DNA of 64,000 nucleotides from assembly GCA_027563935.2 (NCBI GenBank), contig CM050452.1, positions 34,542,850 to 34,606,849 on the forward strand, in the 5' to 3' direction. The stretch comes from Costus lasius. Lineage: Eukaryota; Streptophyta; Magnoliopsida; Zingiberales; Costaceae. Below the pieces are notes generated by a model. That model searched no databases and was not told where the DNA came from. It saw nothing but the letters and a program-made list of their open reading frames with translations. The position numbers and the translations under genes are program-made. Shown here one piece after another: positions 1-10,502 of this stretch (positions are counted from its first letter, which is position 1; every line of letters begins with the position of its first letter).

Positions 1-1362
1 AATAAATCATCCAGTCCAGAGGTCAATATATCACGACAGATATCACATATTTTCAACGGTTTCCACATACTCATGTGTCAACATCACAGATACATAACTG
101 TTCAACCATGCTCATCAGATATCTCAACACAGGTTTGTTAACCATTCATACAGAAGTAGAATATGACCAAATAAACAAGATAATTGAGGTCAACAGGAAT
201 TCAGAAACAAACCAAGCAGACGAAGCAATCAGATATCAGTGTCAATCAATTCTATCATATGCATCATATATCAAATCAAAGGATTAGGCAGCAAATCCTA
301 TAATTCTTGACATTGTAAGAAAGGAGTAGCGTAAGATTCCTACTTGAGATGCTGATATCCTGAATTCCGCTGAAATCAAAATTATCTTCCTTTCTTCACT
401 GAACAATTTAAATAAAACATTGTTATTATCCATCATATGCATCAATCGATAATATTACCCTCAACCCCCTAATTTTCTATTTAATCCCAAAATACTAAAT
501 TCATTGAATCTTCCCTAATAATACTAATTTAGATTTTTTTTACTAATCTTTTATCTAATAATAAAATAAAAACAAACACTTACCTCTCTACCGAAGACTC
601 GACTCGGAACAAACGCTTCGTTCGTTCGCTGAGGCAACTACCGGCACTCGCCGCCGGAAGAGAAAAAGCTGCCGGTGCTGGGGAAGAAAAGCATCACCGG
701 TAGGAGGGAATGGGTCGCTGACGACGGGAGGAGGAGGAGACCACCGGGGAAGAAGAAAGATGGAGGCGGCGCTGCACAGCCACACACGGACGCAGCGTCG
801 TCCGCACGCGCTGCAGCCAGGAACCGCCGGTTGAGGAAAACGAGGTCGCCGCTGCTGACAGAGGAATGACGTGGAGTCGAAGCTACCGGCGCTGGAAGAC
901 AAGAGAGCCGCCAACACTAAACTTGTCGCCGGACGCAGAAACTTGTTGTACGCTTCTGAACAGAGCCGTTCTGCCACCGAGGGAAGAAAACGAGATCCGC
1001 TCTCCTGGGATGCTCGCTGGAAGGTTTGATCGCCGGGTTGAGGGGAAGGAGCCGCCGGCGCATGCGTTCAGTGCCGGAGGTGCACGCGCCTTCCTCTGAT
1101 GGGGAAGATCGTGAACGGAGCAGAGACGCGGGCGACGCAGCGGTAGCAAGGAGAAAACAGAGGAACATGACAAAATCGTACGGCGCACGAGGGAAGAATA
1201 AGATTAAGGGAAAGATTAGGAAAAGGTTTAGGTTTAAGAGAGGCTTAGGGTCTTATTTATAGGGAAAATAAGGGAGGAATAATAGGATACTAACTTTAGC
1301 AAATTTCAAAATTTCAAAATTTAAAATTTAAACAAATTTAATTAAAAAATTAGGTTATAACA
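1..1362 (-). repeat. E0 left LTR (3' LTR), cut by window start
   Basis: This is the downstream part of a long terminal repeat whose beginning lies about 627 bases left of the window. Base 1 aligns with base 2289 of the second copy. The copies run together to 3028, where C1-a interrupts the second one, and resume at 12199. The repeat ends TTATAACA at 1362, the same terminus seen at 12821. The copies differ by a few percent by eye. A GC-rich block at about 590-1190 sits in otherwise AT-rich sequence and gives open frames on both strands. It looks like the transcribed part of an LTR, not a gene. Confidence 0.82.
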
Positions 1363-1661
1363 TTATTCACCCCTTTAAAAAGAATTTGGTCCTCCAAATT
1401 CAGAGTACCCAAAAAGAATCAAAGTACACTAAAAGAATATGTTATACACACCCAAAAGAATCAGAGTACGCTAAAAGAATATATATCATATAAAAATATT
1501 TATTTTACTTATTCACTTATTCTATCCTTAACTCAATCCTAGTCCTAAGGTTCCTATATCCTTAGGTTTCCCTACTGAACCTTTAGCTCTGACCTGTAGG
1601 TTATGGGCCCACAGAAACCTATACCTCTGAATCAACCAATACCTCTGATACCATTTAAATT
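1363..1661 (-). mobile_element. Internal region of E0, only 299 bp, non-coding
   Basis: This is everything between the two E0 LTRs. Read on the minus strand it starts with an initiator-Met primer site next to the right LTR and ends with a purine-rich stretch (AAAGGGGTGAATAA) abutting the left LTR, so both replication signals remain while gag and pol are absent. It holds an imperfect tandem repeat of about 41 bp (about 1408-1489, built on cccaaaagaatc and taaaagaatat). The element is therefore non-autonomous. The GGGGCGTGACA end followed by an iMet PBS resembles Tekay/Del-type chromoviruses, which is a weak inference. Confidence 0.75.
1642..1653 (-). other. E0 primer-binding site (initiator tRNA-Met)
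   Basis: The minus strand reads TGGTATCAGAGG, matching the plant iMet primer site TGGTATCAGAGC except the last base. It lies 8 bp inside the LTR end at 1662. Confidence 0.8.
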
Positions 1662-3028
1662 TGTCACGCCCCGGCCGGAAGCCGGCTATTTCTAGCTCAG
1701 GGTTCCCCAGGGAGTAACAATATTGATAAAAACCAGAGAACTACAATAATCACCATTCATTTATTTAATAAATAATCCAAATTTGACATCAACAGTTTTA
1801 TAACACAATTTCTAAAAACATGCTATCCAAACTAACAACTGAAATAAAATACAAAAGGCAAACTATCTCAACTTGGGCTGGTACATAGCTATCTATCAAC
1901 TCTTTCCCTCCCAGAAGCAAACTCTGTACCTGGAAGAAAAACAAAGGGGGGTTAGCAAAAATGCTAAGTAGGAATCAACAAATAGGGTGAAAGAGTCAAA
2001 TAACATGATAATACAATGACTGAAACAATGATATACAAATAATATAAGAATGTCGTGCAAATCATCAAGTTTTGCCAACAGATCTCAATCATGAGCCGCA
2101 CTCATTTTCAGAGTGTTTCCACCATCAGCTCACACAGTGGAACGACTGTCATAAACAGCCCGGTGAATGTTGTGTCCAACATCTGACATCCGTAGTATTG
2201 TCCCGAGGACAACTGGGGGTGCCCTAACCAGCAAACAGATAGTCAGATACGCGCCGGAACTATAAAACACATAAACAGGCCACTGGAGAATAAATCATCC
2301 AGTCCAGAGGTCAATATATCAGGACAGATATCACAGATTTTCAACGGTTTCCACATACTCATGTGTCAACATCACAGATACATAACTGTTCAACCATGCT
2401 CATCAGATATCTCAACACAGGTTTGTTAACCATTCATACAGAAGCAGAATATGACCAAATAAACAAGATAATTGAGGTCAACAGGAATTCAGAAACAAAC
2501 CAAGCAGATGAAGCAATCAGATATCAGTGTCAATCAATTCTATCATATGCATCATATATCAAATCAAAGGATTAGGCAGCAAATCCTATAATTCTTGACA
2601 CTGTAAGAAAGGAGTAGCGTAAGATTCCTACCTGAGACGCTGATATCCTGAATTCCTTTGAAATCAAAATTATCTTCCTTTCTTCACTGAACAATTTAAA
2701 TAAAACATTGTTATTATCCATCATATGCATCAATAGATAATATTACCCTCAACCCCCTAATTTTCTATTTAATCCCAAAATACTAAATTCACTGAATCTT
2801 CCCTAATAATACTAATTTAGATTTTTTTTTACTAATCTTTTATCTAATAATAAAATAAAAACAAACACTTACCTCTCTGCCGAAGACTCGACGCGGAATG
2901 AATGCTTCGTTCGTTCGCTGAGGCAACTACCGGCACTCGCCGCCGGAAGAGAAAAAGCTGTCGGCGCTGGGGAAGAAAAGCGTCACCGATAGGAGGGAAT
3001 GGGTCGCCGACGCCGGGAGGAGGAGGAG

Positions 3029-4719
3029 TGAAGCAACCCCTAATCTAAGGGGGAGAAGCCCTAAACTTGCGATTCTAACAAGCTTTGCGGAAAAAGGGTT
3101 TCAAATCAAGATCGGATATGAAAACATATGATCAACTTGAAGCTAGAAATCATACCAATGCCATGGACTTGGAATTCGGCTTGGAAGAAGAGATCAAATT
3201 AGGTCTCCTCCAAAGTGTGCCACACACAAGAAGAAGTTGGCTCACTCCTTGGCGTCGCTTGTGCTAGCAAGTCACCCAAGGAATCTATTCGAATGGAAAG
3301 GGATGAAGAAGGATCAAGCTTGGCCGAGAGCTCCTCTTGCGCAACACTCCTTTTCGTCGTCCACACCACACTCCCACGAAAGTCCAAGAATGCGTTGAGA
3401 AGAAAGGAGCAAACGCATATGCGTTTTTGGCATTGAAAGTGAAACCGGCCCTTGATGACATTCCATAAATGGAAGCTCATCAAGTCCATGCGCTCAACTC
3501 AACCCAAACGCATTTTAGCATTGAACCATGCGTTCACAATTGTGAACCGGTTCAATCTAAAACGTTCCAATCAATTCGGTTCAATAAACCAAACCGAAAG
3601 AGCTCAAGCCAATAGGTCTAGACCAAATTGAACCCCAAGGCTCATGATCTAACCATTCATCTCCTGATGCCCCTGATCTCTCCGATCTGGCATCATCTCT
3701 CTCGATCGAAGCTTACCGATCTCAAGTCCTAATCAATCAAACATGATCAGACCAGATCTCACTTACAATCAGAGATTAAAACCCCTTTAAACTGAACCCA
3801 AAGAATTCAGTCCACACGATCTGACTCAAGTAAGCCATATCATCATATTGTGCGACCCTAAGGGTTTCCTTCAAATGTCGGTAACGATAACTTACGTTAT
3901 CACGATCAGTGAGGGGTATCTAGCAACACATCACTGTCTCCCGATATAAAGGAAAGAGTCTTCCAAGACTTCACCCAAACCATAGCACAAGTGTGAATCA
4001 AACTCACAAGGCACACAAATGTCTTTTGCCACTGGATGTTCTTATTGGACAAGCATGTCAAGCCTGTAACTCCAATATGATGAGCATGATTAGATCAGAT
4101 GATCATAGTCATCTGGGTATGGCCATACACTTCCTCAATCATCTCATATAGGGGGGCCCTATAGAACATCACACTCCTTAAACAAGGAGACGGCAATCCT
4201 CTATCTATCACAAGTGCCCTAACCTGATTCAAGCTCACCATCCAAGATAGTCTATAATCATTATGTTTCAAATGATATTGAACTACCTCAAGACAATGAC
4301 AATCATCATTTAGAAACACAAGTGATCTCAAGTCAAAGGACATGTGCCACTTGCTGCATACAAGGATCATTCACATTGTGACAAGCAATGGAATATCCCA
4401 GTAGGGTCTGTCCAGTACATCCAATGTACCCATGAGTCTATATCTTATTCCATGCTCGAAGCATCCTATAAGATTAGCACCCATATTAGTCTCAATCATA
4501 TCAAGGCTGTCTCATGTTCACCAAGATATCTCGACTAAGGACATAGAGCCTGTCAGCCTAGCTGAACAGCTTTGAGACATTATTCAGAAGTACACTTATT
4601 ACAGCAGATAAGGTAACAACCTGAATAACAACCATGCCTTTATTAACATAAAAGTTTATTACATGATACTTTTACAATCCCAAGGCCTCAAACATTAGCC
4701 TTAAGGGCATACCCCAACA
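3029..4719 (-). repeat. C1-a 3' LTR
   Basis: A 1691-bp LTR with plus-strand ends TGAAGCAACC and CCCCAACA. Read in the element's sense it begins TGTTGGGGTATGCCC, the start shared by most C1 LTRs here. A short G/C hairpin (CCCC-TTAGATTA-GGGG on the minus strand) sits at the U5 end. Confidence 0.95.
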
Positions 4720-4730
4720 ATCTCCCACTT
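4720..4730 (-). other. C1-a polypurine tract
   Basis: The minus strand reads AAGTGGGAGAT directly before the 3' LTR, the usual position of the plus-strand primer. The same tract abuts the 3' LTRs of C1-b and C1-c. Confidence 0.75.
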
Positions 4731-4739
4731 GCACTTAAT

Positions 4740-7700
4740 CTAATGGTTGAGAAATCTCAAACCCATATTATTACAGTGCTTCTCATGCTTCTGCTGCGCC
4801 AGAGGCTTGGTAAGCGGGTCTGCCAGATTGTCATCTGTATGAACCTTGCAAATCTTGATCTCGCCACGATCAATGATCTCCCGGATCAAGTGAAACCGTC
4901 TCTGTATGTGCTTGGACTTCTGGTGCGACCGTGGTTCCTTTGCTTGTGCAATTGCTCCAGTGTTATCACAGAAGATAACCAAAGGATCTGCAGTCGAAGG
5001 AACGACACCAAGTTCTCTCACGAACTTACGAATCCACACTGCCTCCTTGGATGCTTCCGAGGCTGCAACATACTCGGCTTCTGTTGTGGAATCAGCAACA
5101 GTTGACTGTTTGAAGCTTTTCCACACCACTGCTCCACCATTCAAGCTAAAAACATAGCCTGACTGCGATCGGAAATCATCCTGGTCCGACTGGAACGAAG
5201 CGTCAGTATATCCCTCTATACTGAGTTCTTCCTGACCACCATATATCAAGAACATATCTTTGGTCCTCCGCAGATATTTTAAGATGTTCTTGACCGCAAT
5301 CCAGTGCGCCAAACCTGGATTACTTTGGAATCGACTGGTCACGCTTAACCCGTAAGCGACGTCTGGGCGAGTACACAACATCGCATACATAATGGACCCA
5401 ATAGCCGAAGCATAAGGCGTATTGTCCATTTCATCTTTCTCAGTCTGTGTTTGTGGACACTGACTCTTCGAAAGATTCAGACCATGTCTGACTGGAAGAT
5501 ATCCACGTTTAGAATTCTCTAAATGGAATCTCTCCAGGACCTTATCGATGTAAGTACTCTGGCACAACCCGAGAAGCCTCTTAGATCTATCCCGGTAGAT
5601 CTTCACACCTAATACATAGGCTGCTTCTCCTAGATCTTTCATCTGAAAACATTTTCCTAACCATGCTTTAACAGCATGCAGTTCAGGAATATCGTTTCCA
5701 ATGATCAAGATATCATCGACGTAGAGGATTAGGAATGTAATCACGCTCCCACTAAACCTCTTATACACACACGGGTCATCCTCGTTCTTGATGAAACCAA
5801 ACTCAGAGATTGATTCATCAAAACGAATATTCCAGCTTATTGATGCTTGTTTAAGTCCATAAATGGACTTCTTTAACTTGCATATTTTATGACGATCTGA
5901 TGGATTAGTGAAACCCTCAGGTTGTGTCATATACACATCCTCATCCAGATTTCCATTAAGGAAAGCTGTTTTCACATCCATTTGCCAGATCTCATAGTCG
6001 TAATATGCTGCTATCGCGAAAAGAATCCGAATAGACTTAAACATGGCTACAGGTGAGAAAGTTTCATCATAATCTAACCCGTAGATTTGTTTGAAACCTT
6101 TCGCAACTAGCCTGCCTTTATAGGTAACCACGTTACCATCCATGTCAATCTTCTTCTTGAAGATCCATTTACAGCCTATAGGGATTACTCCCGGAGGCGG
6201 ATCAACCAAATCCCAGACCTGGTTATCTGACATGGAGTCCATTTCGGCTCGCATAGCATCAAGCCACCTAGCTGACTCCGGTCCACTGACCGCATCCGCA
6301 TAAGTTAGGGGTTCATCATTATCAATGATGTAGACTCCGTCATAGCGCTCAGGCTGTCGACGGATCCTACCCGATCTTCGCGGTTCCCGTGATATTTGAG
6401 CCTCAGGTTGTTCAATAACGTGATCTTCTGGCTCAGGCACATCCAACTGTGCTTGACTACTTTGTCCTTCTTCTGGATTTTCATCCAGCTTTATTTCTCT
6501 CCCACTGGCCTCTTGCAGAAGAAATTCCTTCTCAAGAAATATGGCCGTCCGAGCAACAAAAACCTTGTTCTCTTTGGGATCGTAGAAATAATAACCCTTA
6601 GTTTCCTTAGGGTAACCGACAAAGATGCATTTGTCAGATCTGCTCTCTAGTTTCCCAGAGGCGAGCTTTTTGACATAAGCCTCGCAACCCCAGATCCTGA
6701 TAAATGTCAAGCTCGGCTGTTTCCCATACCATAACTCATATGGCGTCTTTGAAACTGCCTTGGATGGCACTCGGTTTAGTACCTTTGCAGCTGTTTCCAG
6801 TGCAAAACCCCAAAAGGAGTATGGAAGAGTAGCCTGACTCATCATAGAACGAACCATATCAAGTAACGTTCTGTTTCTCCTCTCGGACACACCATTCCAT
6901 TGCGGTGTTCCTGGCGGAGTGAGCTGTGAGATAATCCCACACTCCTTCAGATAGTCAGTAAATGCATGACTCAGGTATTCACCACCTCGATCAGAACGAA
7001 GTGCCTTGATATTTCGGCCTAGCTGATTTTGTACTTCATTTTTGAACTCTTTGAACTTGTCAAAAGATTCACTTTTATGTCTCATCAGATAGACATATCC
7101 ATACCTACTGAAATCATCAGTAAAGGTAATGAAGTACTGATAGCCACCTCTGGCATGTTTACTAAACGGCCCACACACATCACTGTGTATAAGGTCAAGT
7201 AAACCTGAAGTCCTCTGACCTTTGTGAGGAAAAGGAGACTTCGTCATTTTACCCATTAAACAAGCTTTGCATGTATCAATCTCCTCACAGGAGAATGATC
7301 CCAGCAGTCCATGATCATGCAACCGCTTAATGCGCTTCTCGTTTATATGGCCTAAACGACTATGCCATAGCAAGGTGCTGTCATCAGCATACTTGGCTTT
7401 CTTATTATCAATGTTTTGTATAGAATTTTCCATGTCCAACATGTATAACCCATTGTTAATTGAACCAGTTGCATACACAATATTATCATAAGTCAAAACA
7501 CACTTTGAAATCTTGCATTCAAAGGCAAATCCTTTCCTGACAAGAGCAGGAATAGAGATAATATTCTTGGTAATACTTGGTACAAAATAACAATTGTTTA
7601 ATTCTAATACAATGCCAGATGGTAAAGAAATGAAATAGTCCCCTACAGCAACAGCAGCAACCCGTGCCCCGTTTCCAACGCGTAGGTCTACCTCATGCTG

Positions 7701-8624
7701 TCCCACCTGCCTTCTTCTCTTGAGTTCCTGTACATTTGAACAAATGTGAACTCCACATGCAGTGTCCAACACCCATGATATAGAAGAAGATGAAACCATG
7801 ACTTCCGTCACGTATATACCTGAGCCAGAAGCAACGCTTCCCCTCTTATCTCCTTGGAGCGCTTTACAGTCCTTTTTCCAGTGACCCAGCTGGCCACAGT
7901 GGAAACACCTGTTGTCCTTGGACCGCTTCACCTTTTGTTTCAGGGCCTTGCTGTAATTCTTGACAGGGGCCTTGCCCTTCTTCCCCTTCTTCTTGTTCCT
8001 TGAAGGAACCATTAAGACAGAGGTTGAAGGCTTGCCCTTCAGAGTTTCCTCAGTAGTCAAGAGCATATTCAGCAGCTCTGCCGGCGTACAATCGATCTTG
8101 TTCATATTAAAATTAATGATGAACGCATCGAAAGAGGGCGGAAGAGACTGCAGAATAATATCTACAGCAAGCTCCTGGTTGACGGTATGCCCCAGTTTCT
8201 CCAGAGCTTCCTTGTGCCCAATCATCTTGAGCACGTGAGCTCCCACTGGGCTCCCCTCAGCCAGTTTGCTCTGAAAGAAGAGCTTCGTCAGATTATAGCG
8301 CTCGGTCCTCGCCTGTGCAGCATACAGCATCTTGAGGTTCGCTATAATCTCTATAGCCGACATATCCTCATGCTGACGCTGCAGCGGTGGCGTCATAGAC
8401 GCTAGCATCAGGCAAGCGACATCAATGCTATCATTGACATGCTTATCATAGGCATCACGAACCGCCCTTGCGGCGTTCGCAGCGGGCTGCGGCGGTATCG
8501 CCGTCTCGAGGACATACAGTTTCCTCTCTGCCTTAAGAACGATCTTAAGGTGTCCAAACCAGTCAGAGAAGTTCGGCCCAGCAAACTTCTCCCTTTCCAG
8601 TAGGGATCGCACATTGAAGCTCAT
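4740..8624 (-). CDS. C1-a copia gag-pol polyprotein, 1294 aa, uninterrupted
   Basis: A single ORF encodes all retrotransposition functions. In order: a gag domain (residues about 1-235); a CCHC zinc knuckle at 240-253 (CFHCGQLGHWKKDC) after a lysine-rich stretch; aspartic protease with DTAC at 287, as in several plant copia elements in place of DSG; the GAG-pre-integrase HxxxH/CxxC region; an integrase core with D482, D545 and E581 spaced D-x35-E; RVT_2 reverse transcriptase with YVDD at 968-971; and RNase H to the end. Length matches complete copia polyproteins. The start at 8624 is shared with C1-b and C1-c. One oddity: the RT motif reads KQASISWN, where C1-b and C1-c have KQASRSWN (Arg to Ile at residue 929), so reading frame alone does not prove the enzyme works. 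Confidence 0.95.
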   Translation of the reverse strand: MSFNVRSLLEREKFAGPNFSDWFGHLKIVLKAERKLYVLETAIPPQPAANAARAVRDAYDKHVNDSIDVACLMLASMTPPLQRQHEDMSAIEIIANLKMLYAAQARTERYNLTKLFFQSKLAEGSPVGAHVLKMIGHKEALEKLGHTVNQELAVDIILQSLPPSFDAFIINFNMNKIDCTPAELLNMLLTTEETLKGKPSTSVLMVPSRNKKKGKKGKAPVKNYSKALKQKVKRSKDNRCFHCGQLGHWKKDCKALQGDKRGSVASGSGIYVTEVMVSSSSISWVLDTACGVHICSNVQELKRRRQVGQHEVDLRVGNGARVAAVAVGDYFISLPSGIVLELNNCYFVPSITKNIISIPALVRKGFAFECKISKCVLTYDNIVYATGSINNGLYMLDMENSIQNIDNKKAKYADDSTLLWHSRLGHINEKRIKRLHDHGLLGSFSCEEIDTCKACLMGKMTKSPFPHKGQRTSGLLDLIHSDVCGPFSKHARGGYQYFITFTDDFSRYGYVYLMRHKSESFDKFKEFKNEVQNQLGRNIKALRSDRGGEYLSHAFTDYLKECGIISQLTPPGTPQWNGVSERRNRTLLDMVRSMMSQATLPYSFWGFALETAAKVLNRVPSKAVSKTPYELWYGKQPSLTFIRIWGCEAYVKKLASGKLESRSDKCIFVGYPKETKGYYFYDPKENKVFVARTAIFLEKEFLLQEASGREIKLDENPEEGQSSQAQLDVPEPEDHVIEQPEAQISREPRRSGRIRRQPERYDGVYIIDNDEPLTYADAVSGPESARWLDAMRAEMDSMSDNQVWDLVDPPPGVIPIGCKWIFKKKIDMDGNVVTYKGRLVAKGFKQIYGLDYDETFSPVAMFKSIRILFAIAAYYDYEIWQMDVKTAFLNGNLDEDVYMTQPEGFTNPSDRHKICKLKKSIYGLKQASISWNIRFDESISEFGFIKNEDDPCVYKRFSGSVITFLILYVDDILIIGNDIPELHAVKAWLGKCFQMKDLGEAAYVLGVKIYRDRSKRLLGLCQSTYIDKVLERFHLENSKRGYLPVRHGLNLSKSQCPQTQTEKDEMDNTPYASAIGSIMYAMLCTRPDVAYGLSVTSRFQSNPGLAHWIAVKNILKYLRRTKDMFLIYGGQEELSIEGYTDASFQSDQDDFRSQSGYVFSLNGGAVVWKSFKQSTVADSTTEAEYVAASEASKEAVWIRKFVRELGVVPSTADPLVIFCDNTGAIAQAKEPRSHQKSKHIQRRFHLIREIIDRGEIKICKVHTDDNLADPLTKPLAQQKHEKHCNNMGLRFLNH

Positions 8625-8914
8625 GATGTTCGTTGCTGCAGGAATCTACAACAAGCAAGAACAGCAAGGTCAGTATCAATGTTTCAGAATCAATCCAGGA
8701 CTTAAGAAAGATTCTTTTCTCACTATTTTGTCTGACTGAAAAATCCAGTAAACAGTCCGAAAGAGTAACACTCTTTTAGTGAGATGGGATCCAGATTTCA
8801 TACTTGGTCTCCGCGTCCCGCTCAGGCGAGATAAGATGCACAGAGATGACAAGCATTAATTTCTGGTAGGCTGTCCCAGCCAATCGCCAACCCGTGCGAT
8901 TCCCCTTCATCTTG

Positions 8915-8961
8915 GCAATCCAGCAGACTGTGCCAACTGAGTTGGTACAACACAGTCTCTG
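8915..8961 (-). other. Leader hairpin 2 of C1-a
   Basis: On the minus strand the core CCAACTCAGTTGG (8933-8945) is self-complementary around one central base. It is enclosed by an outer stem GACTGTG/CACAGTC, with the five bases TTGTA unpaired on the 5' side only. C1-b and C1-c have the same structure. It could act in RNA packaging or dimerisation, which is inference. Confidence 0.5.
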
Positions 8962-9136
8962 ATCCCAGAGATGGCTGCCTCCATGTGCTACCATATGCGC
9001 CACATATGTAGCCTACATGGTCAAGCTGACCCGACCTACTCCCTGGACCACCACGTGCTATGCTGAGCAACGAGAGGGGATAAATCCCAACTCTGTAACA
9101 CGCAGGTGAAATCCAGCACCGTCTGAAGATAGATGG

Positions 9137-9162
9137 ACGTGCCCACTGAGTGGGTTCAACAC
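9137..9162 (-). other. Leader hairpin 1 of C1-a
   Basis: The minus strand has the core CCCACTCAGTGGG (9142-9154) inside an outer stem CGTG/CACG, with a one-sided bulge TTGAA (TTGTA in the other two elements). It is a paralogue of hairpin 2 with a C-G pair where hairpin 2 has A-T. Confidence 0.5.
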
Positions 9163-10248
9163 GGCTCCAACGATAGTCAGAAAGGTGAGGTTTCGCGTCA
9201 GAAGGCTTATCGAGCTTGATATGTTAGCGTTTGGATTTTAACGGTCTTTTATCTTCTTACTATCAGGCAATCCTATGGCTATAGCAGAAGATAAACTTAA
9301 ACATGCAATTCTAATTATTAGCAATAAGTAGAAAGCATGATCTTATGTGGTAAAAGCCCATGAACCCTAGTAAGACCTTAATTTTACTTAAGTCTTCACT
9401 TGAGCTCCATGGCATCTCATCTGGTCCAACCTAGGGCCCTAGCGCCAAGAGCACCTCAGGTGCGCCACCAGCTGAATGCCCCTTTGGGATGTGTGCATTT
9501 GTACTCTTGTCTAATCAAAGTACATTTGATCTATCTAGACAAGGTTTGACTCACAGGTCAATTATACATTATAAATTAAATACAAATGTGATTCGCAGAT
9601 CACAAATTAATTTACAAGTTTAAACCCAGGCACGCAGGCCCCAGCACAGCACACAATAGGGCAACCCACATAAGACTAAATAAACAAGCATATGGTTCAA
9701 TCAACATGTGATCCATTCAAGAAATTAAATTTTTGAAAATCCCCATGGCATCAATTTAATTTCCTTATGAGTCCTACAACCTTACAATGGTCCATTGATG
9801 GGGATCCACTCATCCATCTAGTTAGATCTTTTGCCCTTGCATGCACCGAGTCCTAACTGACCCGAGTTGACCTAATGGTCAACCATGCATGCCCCAAGGG
9901 CTGAACCACCCTCATGAGTTTTGGCAAGCGGGTGTGACCCCGGGCCTAACTCATGTGTGTTCAGTAGATGTCTCAACCAGACCTCGCTACACGCCGTTGA
10001 TGCAGTCAACCTATAGCCACCTCGTGCTTGCGCACAGGTGCTATCTGGTCGACCCATCTAGGCTGTCAGATGGTCTGATCAGACTAGCTTGATCTATACT
10101 AGATGATGCCTTCAACCCCATCAACCCATCTAAGGATTTAATGTAGTGGCACCTTAGATCTAATCAAGCGCGCAAGATGTAAGTTTTAGAAAACCTTTTG
10201 AACATGCGCATATAAACAAACAACATGCTTGATAACCCTTAGATCTAA

Positions 10249-10400
10249 GGGGGTCCCCTTCAAGGGGGAGCGCATACTTTAGGGGGTCCCCTTCAAGGGG
10301 GAGCGCATACTTCATCTAAGCATGATACAAGCGCCAACTTCATGAACATATGATACAAGCGCCAACTTCATGAACATATGATACAAGCGCAACTTCATGA
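10249..10400 (-). repeat. Two tandem repeat blocks in the C1-a leader
   Basis: Block one is two near-identical 31-bp units (10249-10279 and 10282-10312) containing GGGTCCCCTTCAAGGGGG. On the minus strand they contain the C-run/G-run hairpin that ends the LTRs of sibling C1 elements, though not C1-a's own LTR. Block two (10321-10400) is about three units of roughly 30 bp built on GATACAAGCGCCAACTTCAT. Confidence 0.8.
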
Positions 10401-10488
10401 AAACAAAGCATGCCTCAAGAAAAAGTAAGCGCAACATGTATGGATCACCAATACTTAAAGCAATCATATCGATCATATCATGAGCCTA

Positions 10489-10500
10489 CCTCTGATACCA
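10489..10500 (-). other. C1-a primer-binding site (initiator tRNA-Met)
   Basis: The minus strand reads TGGTATCAGAGG, two bases inside the 5' LTR. It matches the plant iMet primer site at 11 of 12 positions. Confidence 0.85.
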
Positions 10501-10502
10501 AT

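Larger units (their letters stand above)
8625..10502 (-). other. C1-a untranslated leader
   Basis: About 1.9 kb lie between the 5' LTR and the polyprotein start, with only short unrelated frames. Long structured leaders are typical of BARE/Angela elements and are where packaging and dimerisation signals have been sought. It holds the primer site, two tandem repeat blocks close to the LTR, and two bulged hairpins nearer the ORF. C1-b and C1-c have collinear leaders. Confidence 0.85.

Noticed and set aside
588..1262. Overlapping open frames on both strands in a GC-rich block (repeated at 12239-12730)
   Set aside because: They lie inside the E0 LTR, occur in both LTR copies with differing frames, and show no recognisable domain. 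The frames follow from GC-rich composition.
4095..4538. Conserved short frames recurring in every C1 LTR (also at 11569-12012, 36114-36491, 43495-43872, 49049-49258)
   Set aside because: They recur because the LTR recurs. Frames exist on both strands at the same place and lack any codon-level signature or known domain.
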